DNA of 64,000 nt, taken from the NCBI RefSeq assembly GCF_038396675.1, contig NC_088921.1:21213001-21277000 (forward strand), in the 5' to 3' direction. Positions within the stretch are counted from its first letter, which is position 1, and the number at the start of each line of letters is the position of its first letter. The notes under the pieces were generated by a model. The model searched no databases. It was not told where the DNA came from and worked only from the letters and a program-made list of their open reading frames with translations. The position numbers were made by a program, and so were the translations under genes. The DNA is from Hydra vulgaris. Lineage: Eukaryota; Cnidaria; Hydrozoa; Anthoathecata; Hydridae. This document shows, in pieces, positions 45,000-57,496 of this stretch.

Positions 45000-45664
45000 T
45001 TTGTTTGAGTTCTAAGGCTTTTCCTACTTCGCTAATGTAATCATCTCCGATTATAGAAAAATTCGTGTCATTAGCGTATTGCTGTACTTTTATTTCGCTC
45101 CCTTTAACATGTATACCTTTACAAAAAATTTTTCTAGGATGAATATGGTTCTGTCTCTATGATGTACAAAGGTATTGACTAAAGAAAACCTTGACATACT
45201 CCTCCTAAAATATCTATTTTTTCCGATAACAAACCCTTTTGTTTTTAGCATTTATACTATAATAAATTTTTTTTTTATAAAAGATGTACAAACTTTTCCA
45301 AATCTAAAAAGTTTCAAACTACTAAACATAAAATCGACCCTATTAAAAGCGTTCACCTGATCAATAGAAAGAAAGCAAGCGTCTAACTTGCTTTTTTTAC
45401 GATGATAATAATGTCTCTTGTATAATTCAGACTATAGCATATTATTCTGTTTTTAGTACACTAAGTTTGGTTACTATGGATTATCTTAGGTAAAATATCT
45501 TTGAGCCTGTTAGCCAAATCTTTCGTTAAAGTTTTATAATTGACATTCGTAAACAATATGTGTATATCGTTTTTGTTTTCTTTTTTAAAATACATGTTAT
45601 TATGGTTTTTTTGCGAGTTTGTCATTTCGCCTGTATACAAAACATTATTTAAACTTTCAATCAA
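45000..45664 (-). pseudogene. Family C reverse transcriptase remnant
   Basis: Segments DIHILFTNVNYKTLTKDLANRLKDILPKIIHSNQT (the NWRPISLLNVDYK-type block, altered at the start) and, after a frame change, RVDFMF...LKLFRFGK correspond to L1/Tx1 RT. No YADD box is readable. Confidence 0.65.
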
Positions 45665-46099
45665 GTCTTTTTAATTAAGTTAAAAAAGTGTTTATAAAAT
45701 TTGATGGTTTTTTTAACGGGTGGTTTAATACTTTTATTTGTCCTAACGCTTGTTTTACTTCTCTTTGAAATTATCGCATTGAAATTATTGTTTTCTAAAT
45801 AATTGTTATTTAAAATCCATATTTCTGACTCAAGAAAAATTGTTTAATATCACTACTTAATCATTGTAGTGGTCAGTTAATATGGTTGGCTCAAAAATAA
45901 TTTTAAAGTTTTGTCTGCATTTTTTGCTGATATAGAAACGATCGATTCTTGACTGGGAAATACCGTTTGTGGCTCCTGCTTGTAAGGTTTAAAGACACGC
46001 TAAGTATCTTTAATCCTTCTAAAAGGTTCAAAAGCGTTTCTAAAATCTAAACGGTTTAAAAGCTTTTTTAATGTTTTGCAAGGGAGACATTCACTTTGA

Positions 46100-46560
46100 A
46101 AAATCGCTGGGTATCTGTTTTTATCTGTTTTTATCTGATGTTAAAATCACCACCCATGGCAACTTGAAAATTATTTACATTTTTATTGCTTAATTCATTA
46201 ATTAGTTCGTTAAACAAATTTATTCTAAATTTTTGAGATGGTGTTTGGATTGGATGGTGCATAAACATTATTTATTTGATAATCAATGCCGTTATTTTTT
46301 ATAGTCACGTAGTTGTAATTTCGTTTCGAATCATTAGCTGATAAAAGTGGTTTTTTACAATTAGGTTTAAATAATATTGCAGTTAAGAGATGTATCAAAC
46401 GGTAAAAAACATCACTATCCCACACATTCTTTAACAATGTTTTTATTACTTAAATGCGTTTCCTGAATGAGAAAAACGTCATATGGCTTGTTTTTGAAAT
46501 TATTAATTATTGTTTTTATCTTACTTCCGTTATTTAAACTATTAATGTTTAAGGTGTAAC
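46100..46560 (-). pseudogene. Family C endonuclease remnant
   Basis: NYNYVTIKNNGIDYQINNVYAPSNPN (46225-46437) is the central strand region of an L1/Tx1 APE endonuclease. The upstream part reads in another frame. Confidence 0.6.
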
Positions 46561-47183
46561 ACTTTAAACGCTCTATTTTTTTTTTTATGTTTTATTTATT
46601 TTCTAATGTTTAGTTATTTTGTACTTAGTTTTCTTACATTAACAAAAAAATCTTCTTCTCTAGATAAGGTGAAAGCTTCTGATCAAAAGCCTCTGTATAT
46701 AGTAGGGATTAGTAAAATAATTAAAGTAAAATAAATACTCATACCGCTTAAAAAAGTATTTAATTAACCTTGCTAATTTGGTTTTAACTTTCTCTTTTCT
46801 TCGCTCGCCAGTCTTTCTTTTTGGCATTTGAGGATGCAGTCTTTTTCGATTGCTTACGTTTCCGACCATCGCCATATCAATTCAGACCATCGCCATATCA
46901 TACCTCTGAATTGTAATCTTCTTTCTTCTTTATCACCTATTTGTCTTTGTTTGCTGCTTTTTTCACTTTATTTCGGCAAAAGGATCTTCGACTATTACTA
47001 GATTTCCAACAGGATGCTTTTGACTCTCTAGTTGTCGAGCAGCGTCGAAAGCCGACTGATATTCGTTATTGCGTAGCAATAAGAATTTTACTTTAAATTT
47101 CTTTTGGTAAAGATAAGTAAAGATTTGTAAACATCTATATCTTTGGTAAAGATAAGCATTCTGTATCTAAATTGTCAAAAGAT

Positions 47184-47966
47184 TTAGATTAAATATAAGA
47201 ATAAAGATATACATCTGGTATAAGTAGTATTAGAAACTACAGGAGTCGGTGGAGTAAACTGGATTAGGGCATTTTTCTTTGTTATATTGTTTGATTCGAT
47301 GTTTTTCGTTTTGTCAGATTTTTTTAAGACATTGTTATTTGGTTTCGTTATTCTTAGGTTTAACAGCGGATCATCGTTCCCTAGGTACATGAAAAGTTTT
47401 TCATTGCTTGCACTAAATTTTTTGCCTGCAAAATTTAATAATACTCTTTTACCATTTATTTCGATTTGGTGATGTTTGAATATTGTTTTGAGTACAAACC
47501 TACCGTTGTACTCGAAACAATATTCTTTTATCTTTAAAAGGTTTATGGAAATCGTATGTTGTGTGTTTTATTGAAATAACTTTTTCGATGTATAGTCATA
47601 TTTTTAACTCTTTGTTATCAATAGTTGAATAACCTTTAATCATTATCAAAAAACAGTACTCGTCCCGTTTTCTGAAAAATAACAGGCATTTTATATTCTG
47701 ATAAAGCAATATCATTAACATAATCTATTGACCATCAAGATGGTAAGTTTGACTATCAATTTTTCCACGTCCAACTTTATCTTGAATTTTTTCTCTAATT
47801 TCGCTCGACCGTTTACGTATTTGAAAACAACACTTAGTCTTAAATCCATGTAAGTACGGAATTCAACCATTCGTTCGTAACTTCCGAACAAGATTAGATT
47901 TGAAAGAGACGTTTGCGTAACCAAATACACAGGGCTAAAATAATTCAATAAGTGCATTTTTTTCAT
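47184..47966 (-). pseudogene. Family C ORF1 remnant
   Basis: Two open pieces (47715-47966 and 47184-47390) lie upstream of the endonuclease. The first has FGSYERMVEFRTYMDLRLS and KLEKKFKIKLDVEKLIVK. Identification as ORF1 rests mainly on position, and the sequence matches no motif I know. Confidence 0.45.
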
Positions 47967-48000
47967 TTTAAATTATCTTTAAAAAACTCTTGTGCAACAG

Positions 48001-48782
48001 ATACATTGATTTGACAATGATAAGTTGAAACAATATTAATCATTTCGTATTGCATGTGGATTTCTCATCTTTTGTTTCTATTGTTAATATATTATATATA
48101 TGAAACACTTTTAATCATCTATATCTTTGTTCCATAACTATTATTTATATGTTTATTAAAATTAATACAGATACCAAAATTTTCAAGGCCTGCAATCTAA
48201 CCATGCTCTTCAGAAAACTCATAAATAGTTGAAAGACGTTTTACAAGTTTTATAAACTTCGTTGAACATAAAACAAGATCATTTTGCTTAAAAGAGAAAA
48301 GAGTGTATTAAACAAAAAACAGAAATACATAAGTAAACATTTTAAAAGTAACAAATTCATAAGAAAATAACAAAGTAAATAAAAAACACTTTTAAAAGTA
48401 TAAAAAAACTTTACATATTAAATTTAAATTACTTAACATAATATTACAAGATATTATTAATTAGTCCTTCACCAAAATTTCATCTATTTAGAACAAATAT
48501 AATAAAAACTCTAAAGCCAATCACCTATAATAAACACAATTTAATTAACATATATAAACATAATAAAAAACATTAAACAGTTAATATAAATATCCTCAAA
48601 ATAAAAAAATTGTGCTAATAAAATACATATAAAGATTAAATTATAAATCATATTCAAAATAAAAAATTTAATTAAAATTTAAAAAAATTAATTAAAAATT
48701 AAAAAATTTATTTAAAAAAAAAAAAGCCACAAGTAATTCAAAACATAAACATAAAGGAATAAAAATAGTGCTACATATTATA
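48001..48782. other. AT-rich DNA between LINE C1 and the right U2 array
   Basis: Contains A/T-rich simple sequence and no recognised feature. It may include the LINE 5' UTR. Confidence 0.5.
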
Positions 48783-48892
48783 TAGTCGTCGTCGTCGTCG
48801 TCGTCATCATCAGCAGCATCATCAGCAGCAGCAGCTGAGACCATTAGCGATGTTAGACACTCTGAAAGTGAAGATATTTTCTTTTTTCCAAT

Positions 48893-49079
48893 CTGGGCCG
48901 CGCTCAGCAGTAGTGCAAAGCCGAGGCAACCCGTGGTCAGGGCAAGGTAAACCTATGATCCCATGACCTAATGCCAAAAATCAGATTAATATATGAGCCG
49001 GACTGTGCCGGCGTACCAGATATTAAACTGATAAGAACAGATACTACACTTGATCTTAGCCATTAGGCCGAGAAGCGAT
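48893..49079 (-). ncRNA. U2 snRNA gene R1
   Basis: Array-terminal copy. Coding part unchanged by eye, and its 3' flank meets the expanded GTC/ATC/AGC tract and then unique DNA. Confidence 0.94.
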
Positions 49080-49258
49080 AACTGAACACTGCAGACATAG
49101 TCGGACTGACGCCGTCTTCAACAATGTACTTGTGGTTTGAATTAGAACGTCTAATCATTTTCGTCGTCGTCATCATCAGCAGCATCATCAGCAGCAGCAG
49201 CTGAGACCATTAGCGATGTTAGACACTCTGAAAGTGAAGATATTTTCTTTTTTCCAAT

Positions 49259-49445
49259 CTGGGCCGCGCTCAGCAGTAGTGCAAAGCCGAGGCAACCCGT
49301 GGTCAGGGCAAGGTAAACCTATGATCCCATGACCTAATGCCAAAAATCAGATTAATATATGAGCCGGACTGTGCCGGCGTACCAGATATTAAACTGATAA
49401 GAACAGATACTACACTTGATCTTAGCCATTAGGCCGAGAAGCGAT
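49259..49445 (-). ncRNA. U2 snRNA gene R2
   Basis: No difference from the unit seen. Confidence 0.95.
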
Positions 49446-49624
49446 AACTGAACACTGCAGACATAGTCGGACTGACGCCGTCTTCAACAATGTACTTGTG
49501 GTTTGAATTAGAACGTCTAATCATTTTCGTCGTCGTCATCATCAGCAGCATCATCAGCAGCAGCAGCTGAGACCATTAGCGATGTTAGACACTCTGAAAG
49601 TGAAGATATTTTCTTTTTTCCAAT

Positions 49625-49811
49625 CTGGGCCGCGCTCAGCAGTAGTGCAAAGCCGAGGCAACCCGTGGTCAGGGCAAGGTAAACCTATGATCCCATGACC
49701 TAATGCCAAAAATCAGATTAATATATGAGCCGGACTGTGCCGGCGTACCAGATATTAAACTGATAAGAACAGATACTACACTTGATCTTAGCCATTAGGC
49801 CGAGAAGCGAT
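49625..49811 (-). ncRNA. U2 snRNA gene R3
   Basis: No difference from the unit seen. Confidence 0.95.
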
Positions 49812-49990
49812 AACTGAACACTGCAGACATAGTCGGACTGACGCCGTCTTCAACAATGTACTTGTGGTTTGAATTAGAACGTCTAATCATTTTCGTCGTC
49901 GTCATCATCAGCAGCATCATCAGCAGCAGCAGCTGAGACCATTAGCGATGTTAGACACTCTGAAAGTGAAGATATTTTCTTTTTTCCAAT

Positions 49991-50177
49991 CTGGGCCGCG
50001 CTCAGCAGTAGTGCAAAGCCGAGGCAACCCGTGGTCAGGGCAAGGTAAACCTATGATCCCATGACCTAATGCCAAAAATCAGATTAATATATGAGCCGGA
50101 CTGTGCCGGCGTACCAGATATTAAACTGATAAGAACAGATACTACACTTGATCTTAGCCATTAGGCCGAGAAGCGAT
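49991..50177 (-). ncRNA. U2 snRNA gene R4
   Basis: No difference from the unit seen. Confidence 0.95.
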
Positions 50178-50356
50178 AACTGAACACTGCAGACATAGTC
50201 GGACTGACGCCGTCTTCAACAATGTACTTGTGGTTTGAATTAGAACGTCTAATCATTTTCGTCGTCGTCATCATCAGCAGCATCATCAGCAGCAGCAGCT
50301 GAGACCATTAGCGATGTTAGACACTCTGAAAGTGAAGATATTTTCTTTTTTCCAAT

Positions 50357-50543
50357 CTGGGCCGCGCTCAGCAGTAGTGCAAAGCCGAGGCAACCCGTGG
50401 TCAGGGCAAGGTAAACCTATGATCCCATGACCTAATGCCAAAAATCAGATTAATATATGAGCCGGACTGTGCCGGCGTACCAGATATTAAACTGATAAGA
50501 ACAGATACTACACTTGATCTTAGCCATTAGGCCGAGAAGCGAT
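50357..50543 (-). ncRNA. U2 snRNA gene R5
   Basis: No difference from the unit seen. Confidence 0.95.
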
Positions 50544-50722
50544 AACTGAACACTGCAGACATAGTCGGACTGACGCCGTCTTCAACAATGTACTTGTGGT
50601 TTGAATTAGAACGTCTAATCATTTTCGTCGTCGTCATCATCAGCAGCATCATCAGCAGCAGCAGCTGAGACCATTAGCGATGTTAGACACTCTGAAAGTG
50701 AAGATATTTTCTTTTTTCCAAT

Positions 50723-50909
50723 CTGGGCCGCGCTCAGCAGTAGTGCAAAGCCGAGGCAACCCGTGGTCAGGGCAAGGTAAACCTATGATCCCATGACCTA
50801 ATGCCAAAAATCAGATTAATATATGAGCCGGACTGTGCCGGCGTACCAGATATTAAACTGATAAGAACAGATACTACACTTGATCTTAGCCATTAGGCCG
50901 AGAAGCGAT
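50723..50909 (-). ncRNA. U2 snRNA gene R6
   Basis: No difference from the unit seen. Confidence 0.95.
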
Positions 50910-51088
50910 AACTGAACACTGCAGACATAGTCGGACTGACGCCGTCTTCAACAATGTACTTGTGGTTTGAATTAGAACGTCTAATCATTTTCGTCGTCGT
51001 CATCATCAGCAGCATCATCAGCAGCAGCAGCTGAGACCATTAGCGATGTTAGACACTCTGAAAGTGAAGATATTTTCTTTTTTCCAAT

Positions 51089-51275
51089 CTGGGCCGCGCT
51101 CAGCAGTAGTGCAAAGCCGAGGCAACCCGTGGTCAGGGCAAGGTAAACCTATGATCCCATGACCTAATGCCAAAAATCAGATTAATATATGAGCCGGACT
51201 GTGCCGGCGTACCAGATATTAAACTGATAAGAACAGATACTACACTTGATCTTAGCCATTAGGCCGAGAAGCGAT
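51089..51275 (-). ncRNA. U2 snRNA gene R7
   Basis: No difference from the unit seen. Confidence 0.95.
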
Positions 51276-51454
51276 AACTGAACACTGCAGACATAGTCGG
51301 ACTGACGCCGTCTTCAACAATGTACTTGTGGTTTGAATTAGAACGTCTAATCATTTTCGTCGTCGTCATCATCAGCAGCATCATCAGCAGCAGCAGCTGA
51401 GACCATTAGCGATGTTAGACACTCTGAAAGTGAAGATATTTTCTTTTTTCCAAT

Positions 51455-51641
51455 CTGGGCCGCGCTCAGCAGTAGTGCAAAGCCGAGGCAACCCGTGGTC
51501 AGGGCAAGGTAAACCTATGATCCCATGACCTAATGCCAAAAATCAGATTAATATATGAGCCGGACTGTGCCGGCGTACCAGATATTAAACTGATAAGAAC
51601 AGATACTACACTTGATCTTAGCCATTAGGCCGAGAAGCGAT
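51455..51641 (-). ncRNA. U2 snRNA gene R8
   Basis: No difference from the unit seen. Confidence 0.95.
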
Positions 51642-51820
51642 AACTGAACACTGCAGACATAGTCGGACTGACGCCGTCTTCAACAATGTACTTGTGGTTT
51701 GAATTAGAACGTCTAATCATTTTCGTCGTCGTCATCATCAGCAGCATCATCAGCAGCAGCAGCTGAGACCATTAGCGATGTTAGACACTCTGAAAGTGAA
51801 GATATTTTCTTTTTTCCAAT

Positions 51821-52007
51821 CTGGGCCGCGCTCAGCAGTAGTGCAAAGCCGAGGCAACCCGTGGTCAGGGCAAGGTAAACCTATGATCCCATGACCTAAT
51901 GCCAAAAATCAGATTAATATATGAGCCGGACTGTGCCGGCGTACCAGATATTAAACTGATAAGAACAGATACTACACTTGATCTTAGCCATTAGGCCGAG
52001 AAGCGAT
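51821..52007 (-). ncRNA. U2 snRNA gene R9
   Basis: No difference from the unit seen. Confidence 0.95.
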
Positions 52008-52186
52008 AACTGAACACTGCAGACATAGTCGGACTGACGCCGTCTTCAACAATGTACTTGTGGTTTGAATTAGAACGTCTAATCATTTTCGTCGTCGTCA
52101 TCATCAGCAGCATCATCAGCAGCAGCAGCTGAGACCATTAGCGATGTTAGACACTCTGAAAGTGAAGATATTTTCTTTTTTCCAAT

Positions 52187-52373
52187 CTGGGCCGCGCTCA
52201 GCAGTAGTGCAAAGCCGAGGCAACCCGTGGTCAGGGCAAGGTAAACCTATGATCCCATGACCTAATGCCAAAAATCAGATTAATATATGAGCCGGACTGT
52301 GCCGGCGTACCAGATATTAAACTGATAAGAACAGATACTACACTTGATCTTAGCCATTAGGCCGAGAAGCGAT
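52187..52373 (-). ncRNA. U2 snRNA gene R10
   Basis: No difference from the unit seen. Confidence 0.95.
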
Positions 52374-52552
52374 AACTGAACACTGCAGACATAGTCGGAC
52401 TGACGCCGTCTTCAACAATGTACTTGTGGTTTGAATTAGAACGTCTAATCATTTTCGTCGTCGTCATCATCAGCAGCATCATCAGCAGCAGCAGCTGAGA
52501 CCATTAGCGATGTTAGACACTCTGAAAGTGAAGATATTTTCTTTTTTCCAAT

Positions 52553-52739
52553 CTGGGCCGCGCTCAGCAGTAGTGCAAAGCCGAGGCAACCCGTGGTCAG
52601 GGCAAGGTAAACCTATGATCCCATGACCTAATGCCAAAAATCAGATTAATATATGAGCCGGACTGTGCCGGCGTACCAGATATTAAACTGATAAGAACAG
52701 ATACTACACTTGATCTTAGCCATTAGGCCGAGAAGCGAT
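52553..52739 (-). ncRNA. U2 snRNA gene R11
   Basis: No difference from the unit seen. Confidence 0.95.
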
Positions 52740-52918
52740 AACTGAACACTGCAGACATAGTCGGACTGACGCCGTCTTCAACAATGTACTTGTGGTTTGA
52801 ATTAGAACGTCTAATCATTTTCGTCGTCGTCATCATCAGCAGCATCATCAGCAGCAGCAGCTGAGACCATTAGCGATGTTAGACACTCTGAAAGTGAAGA
52901 TATTTTCTTTTTTCCAAT

Positions 52919-53105
52919 CTGGGCCGCGCTCAGCAGTAGTGCAAAGCCGAGGCAACCCGTGGTCAGGGCAAGGTAAACCTATGATCCCATGACCTAATGC
53001 CAAAAATCAGATTAATATATGAGCCGGACTGTGCCGGCGTACCAGATATTAAACTGATAAGAACAGATACTACACTTGATCTTAGCCATTAGGCCGAGAA
53101 GCGAT
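52919..53105 (-). ncRNA. U2 snRNA gene R12
   Basis: No difference from the unit seen. Confidence 0.95.
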
Positions 53106-53284
53106 AACTGAACACTGCAGACATAGTCGGACTGACGCCGTCTTCAACAATGTACTTGTGGTTTGAATTAGAACGTCTAATCATTTTCGTCGTCGTCATC
53201 ATCAGCAGCATCATCAGCAGCAGCAGCTGAGACCATTAGCGATGTTAGACACTCTGAAAGTGAAGATATTTTCTTTTTTCCAAT

Positions 53285-53471
53285 CTGGGCCGCGCTCAGC
53301 AGTAGTGCAAAGCCGAGGCAACCCGTGGTCAGGGCAAGGTAAACCTATGATCCCATGACCTAATGCCAAAAATCAGATTAATATATGAGCCGGACTGTGC
53401 CGGCGTACCAGATATTAAACTGATAAGAACAGATACTACACTTGATCTTAGCCATTAGGCCGAGAAGCGAT
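53285..53471 (-). ncRNA. U2 snRNA gene R13
   Basis: No difference from the unit seen. Confidence 0.95.
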
Positions 53472-53650
53472 AACTGAACACTGCAGACATAGTCGGACTG
53501 ACGCCGTCTTCAACAATGTACTTGTGGTTTGAATTAGAACGTCTAATCATTTTCGTCGTCGTCATCATCAGCAGCATCATCAGCAGCAGCAGCTGAGACC
53601 ATTAGCGATGTTAGACACTCTGAAAGTGAAGATATTTTCTTTTTTCCAAT

Positions 53651-53837
53651 CTGGGCCGCGCTCAGCAGTAGTGCAAAGCCGAGGCAACCCGTGGTCAGGG
53701 CAAGGTAAACCTATGATCCCATGACCTAATGCCAAAAATCAGATTAATATATGAGCCGGACTGTGCCGGCGTACCAGATATTAAACTGATAAGAACAGAT
53801 ACTACACTTGATCTTAGCCATTAGGCCGAGAAGCGAT
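53651..53837 (-). ncRNA. U2 snRNA gene R14
   Basis: No difference from the unit seen. Confidence 0.95.
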
Positions 53838-54016
53838 AACTGAACACTGCAGACATAGTCGGACTGACGCCGTCTTCAACAATGTACTTGTGGTTTGAAT
53901 TAGAACGTCTAATCATTTTCGTCGTCGTCATCATCAGCAGCATCATCAGCAGCAGCAGCTGAGACCATTAGCGATGTTAGACACTCTGAAAGTGAAGATA
54001 TTTTCTTTTTTCCAAT

Positions 54017-54203
54017 CTGGGCCGCGCTCAGCAGTAGTGCAAAGCCGAGGCAACCCGTGGTCAGGGCAAGGTAAACCTATGATCCCATGACCTAATGCCA
54101 AAAATCAGATTAATATATGAGCCGGACTGTGCCGGCGTACCAGATATTAAACTGATAAGAACAGATACTACACTTGATCTTAGCCATTAGGCCGAGAAGC
54201 GAT
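54017..54203 (-). ncRNA. U2 snRNA gene R15
   Basis: No difference from the unit seen. Confidence 0.95.
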
Positions 54204-54382
54204 AACTGAACACTGCAGACATAGTCGGACTGACGCCGTCTTCAACAATGTACTTGTGGTTTGAATTAGAACGTCTAATCATTTTCGTCGTCGTCATCAT
54301 CAGCAGCATCATCAGCAGCAGCAGCTGAGACCATTAGCGATGTTAGACACTCTGAAAGTGAAGATATTTTCTTTTTTCCAAT

Positions 54383-54569
54383 CTGGGCCGCGCTCAGCAG
54401 TAGTGCAAAGCCGAGGCAACCCGTGGTCAGGGCAAGGTAAACCTATGATCCCATGACCTAATGCCAAAAATCAGATTAATATATGAGCCGGACTGTGCCG
54501 GCGTACCAGATATTAAACTGATAAGAACAGATACTACACTTGATCTTAGCCATTAGGCCGAGAAGCGAT
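54383..54569 (-). ncRNA. U2 snRNA gene R16
   Basis: No difference from the unit seen. Confidence 0.95.
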
Positions 54570-54748
54570 AACTGAACACTGCAGACATAGTCGGACTGAC
54601 GCCGTCTTCAACAATGTACTTGTGGTTTGAATTAGAACGTCTAATCATTTTCGTCGTCGTCATCATCAGCAGCATCATCAGCAGCAGCAGCTGAGACCAT
54701 TAGCGATGTTAGACACTCTGAAAGTGAAGATATTTTCTTTTTTCCAAT

Positions 54749-54935
54749 CTGGGCCGCGCTCAGCAGTAGTGCAAAGCCGAGGCAACCCGTGGTCAGGGCA
54801 AGGTAAACCTATGATCCCATGACCTAATGCCAAAAATCAGATTAATATATGAGCCGGACTGTGCCGGCGTACCAGATATTAAACTGATAAGAACAGATAC
54901 TACACTTGATCTTAGCCATTAGGCCGAGAAGCGAT
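54749..54935 (-). ncRNA. U2 snRNA gene R17
   Basis: No difference from the unit seen. Confidence 0.95.
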
Positions 54936-55114
54936 AACTGAACACTGCAGACATAGTCGGACTGACGCCGTCTTCAACAATGTACTTGTGGTTTGAATTA
55001 GAACGTCTAATCATTTTCGTCGTCGTCATCATCAGCAGCATCATCAGCAGCAGCAGCTGAGACCATTAGCGATGTTAGACACTCTGAAAGTGAAGATATT
55101 TTCTTTTTTCCAAT

Positions 55115-55301
55115 CTGGGCCGCGCTCAGCAGTAGTGCAAAGCCGAGGCAACCCGTGGTCAGGGCAAGGTAAACCTATGATCCCATGACCTAATGCCAAA
55201 AATCAGATTAATATATGAGCCGGACTGTGCCGGCGTACCAGATATTAAACTGATAAGAACAGATACTACACTTGATCTTAGCCATTAGGCCGAGAAGCGA
55301 T
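55115..55301 (-). ncRNA. U2 snRNA gene R18
   Basis: No difference from the unit seen. Confidence 0.95.
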
Positions 55302-55480
55302 AACTGAACACTGCAGACATAGTCGGACTGACGCCGTCTTCAACAATGTACTTGTGGTTTGAATTAGAACGTCTAATCATTTTCGTCGTCGTCATCATCA
55401 GCAGCATCATCAGCAGCAGCAGCTGAGACCATTAGCGATGTTAGACACTCTGAAAGTGAAGATATTTTCTTTTTTCCAAT

Positions 55481-55667
55481 CTGGGCCGCGCTCAGCAGTA
55501 GTGCAAAGCCGAGGCAACCCGTGGTCAGGGCAAGGTAAACCTATGATCCCATGACCTAATGCCAAAAATCAGATTAATATATGAGCCGGACTGTGCCGGC
55601 GTACCAGATATTAAACTGATAAGAACAGATACTACACTTGATCTTAGCCATTAGGCCGAGAAGCGAT
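55481..55667 (-). ncRNA. U2 snRNA gene R19
   Basis: No difference from the unit seen. Confidence 0.95.
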
Positions 55668-55846
55668 AACTGAACACTGCAGACATAGTCGGACTGACGC
55701 CGTCTTCAACAATGTACTTGTGGTTTGAATTAGAACGTCTAATCATTTTCGTCGTCGTCATCATCAGCAGCATCATCAGCAGCAGCAGCTGAGACCATTA
55801 GCGATGTTAGACACTCTGAAAGTGAAGATATTTTCTTTTTTCCAAT

Positions 55847-56033
55847 CTGGGCCGCGCTCAGCAGTAGTGCAAAGCCGAGGCAACCCGTGGTCAGGGCAAG
55901 GTAAACCTATGATCCCATGACCTAATGCCAAAAATCAGATTAATATATGAGCCGGACTGTGCCGGCGTACCAGATATTAAACTGATAAGAACAGATACTA
56001 CACTTGATCTTAGCCATTAGGCCGAGAAGCGAT
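55847..56033 (-). ncRNA. U2 snRNA gene R20
   Basis: Last of the 20 genes at exact 366-bp spacing. No difference from the unit seen. Confidence 0.95.
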
Positions 56034-56212
56034 AACTGAACACTGCAGACATAGTCGGACTGACGCCGTCTTCAACAATGTACTTGTGGTTTGAATTAGA
56101 ACGTCTAATCATTTTCGTCGTCGTCATCATCAGCAGCATCATCAGCAGCAGCAGCTGAGACCATTAGCGATGTTAGACACTCTGAAAGTGAAGATATTTT
56201 CTTTTTTCCAAT

Positions 56213-56398
56213 CTGGGCCGCGCTCAGCAGTAGTGCAAAGCCGAGGCAACCCGTGGTCAGGGCAAGGTAAACCTATGATCCCATGACCTAATGCCAAAAA
56301 TCAGATTAATATATGAGCCGGACTGTGCCGGCGTACCAGATATTAAACTGATAAGAACAGATACTCACTTGATCTTAGCCATTAGGCCGAGAAGCGAT
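56213..56398 (-). ncRNA. U2 snRNA gene R21, 1-nt deletion in the branch-point-recognition segment
   Basis: Reads AAGTGAGTATCTG instead of AAGTGTAGTATCTG, so U34 of GUGUAGUA is missing. This is next to the nt 35/36 junction used by the retroelements. The RNA would pair poorly with branch sites and is probably non-functional. Confidence 0.9.
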
Positions 56399-56577
56399 AA
56401 CTGAACACTGCAGACATAGTCGGACTGACGCCGTCTTCAACAATGTACTTGTGGTTTGAATTAGAACGTCTAATCATTTTCGTCGTCGTCATCATCAGCA
56501 GCATCATCAGCAGCAGCAGCTGAGACCATTAGCGATGTTAGACACTCTGAAAGTGAAGATATTTTCTTTTTTCCAAT

Positions 56578-56764
56578 CTGGGCCGCGCTCAGCAGTAGTG
56601 CAAAGCCGAGGCAACCCGTGGTCAGGGCAAGGTAAACCTATGATCCCATGACCTAATGCCAAAAATCAGATTAATATATGAGCCGGACTGTGCCGGCGTA
56701 CCAGATATTAAACTGATAAGAACAGATACTACACTTGATCTTAGCCATTAGGCCGAGAAGCGAT
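56578..56764 (-). ncRNA. U2 snRNA gene R22, altered upstream flank
   Basis: Coding part normal. The proximal promoter region just upstream (56773-56784) reads ACACGGCACAAATAG instead of ACACTGCAGACATAG, four changes within 11 bp. Confidence 0.92.
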
Positions 56765-56943
56765 AACTGAACACGGCACAAATAGTCGGACTGACGCCGT
56801 CTTCAACAATGTACTTGTGGTTTGAATTAGAACGTCTAATCATTTTCGTCGTCGTCATCATCAGCAGCATCATCAGCAGCAGCAGCTGAGACCATTAGCG
56901 ATGTTAGACACTCTGAAAGTGAAGATATTTTCTTTTTTCCAAT

Positions 56944-57130
56944 CTGGGCCGCGCTCAGCAGTAGTGCAAAGCCGAGGCAACCCGTGGTCAGGGCAAGGTA
57001 AACCTATGATCCCATGACCTAATGCCAAAAATCAGATTAATATATGAGCCGGACTGTGCCGGCGTACCAGATATTAAACTGATAAGAACAGATACTACAC
57101 TTGATCTTAGCCATTAGGCCGAGAAGCGAT
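56944..57130 (-). ncRNA. U2 snRNA gene R23
   Basis: No difference from the unit seen. Confidence 0.95.
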
Positions 57131-57309
57131 AACTGAACACTGCAGACATAGTCGGACTGACGCCGTCTTCAACAATGTACTTGTGGTTTGAATTAGAACG
57201 TCTAATCATTTTCGTCGTCGTCATCATCAGCAGCATCATCAGCAGCAGCAGCTGAGACCATTAGCGATGTTAGACACTCTGAAAGTGAAGATATTTTCTT
57301 TTTTCCAAT

Positions 57310-57496
57310 CTGGGCCGCGCTCAGCAGTAGTGCAAAGCCGAGGCAACCCGTGGTCAGGGCAAGGTAAACCTATGATCCCATGACCTAATGCCAAAAATCA
57401 GATTAATATATGAGCCGGACTGTGCCGGCGTACCAGATATTAAACTGATAAGAACAGATACTACACTTGATCTTAGCCATTAGGCCGAGAAGCGAT
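57310..57496 (-). ncRNA. U2 snRNA gene R24
   Basis: No difference from the unit seen. Confidence 0.95.

Larger units (their letters stand above)
41958..48000 (-). mobile_element. L1/Tx1-like LINE, decayed, nearly full length (family C, copy C1)
   Basis: Reading leftwards, it gives an ORF1 remnant (47966-47184), an endonuclease (46560-46100), RT segments (45664-44690), the Tc1-like insertion (44095-42835), the ORF2 C terminus (42743-42300) and a 3' end near 41958. The order is right for an L1/Tx1-type element of about 4.8 kb without the insert. Many stops and frame changes are present. Confidence 0.7.
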
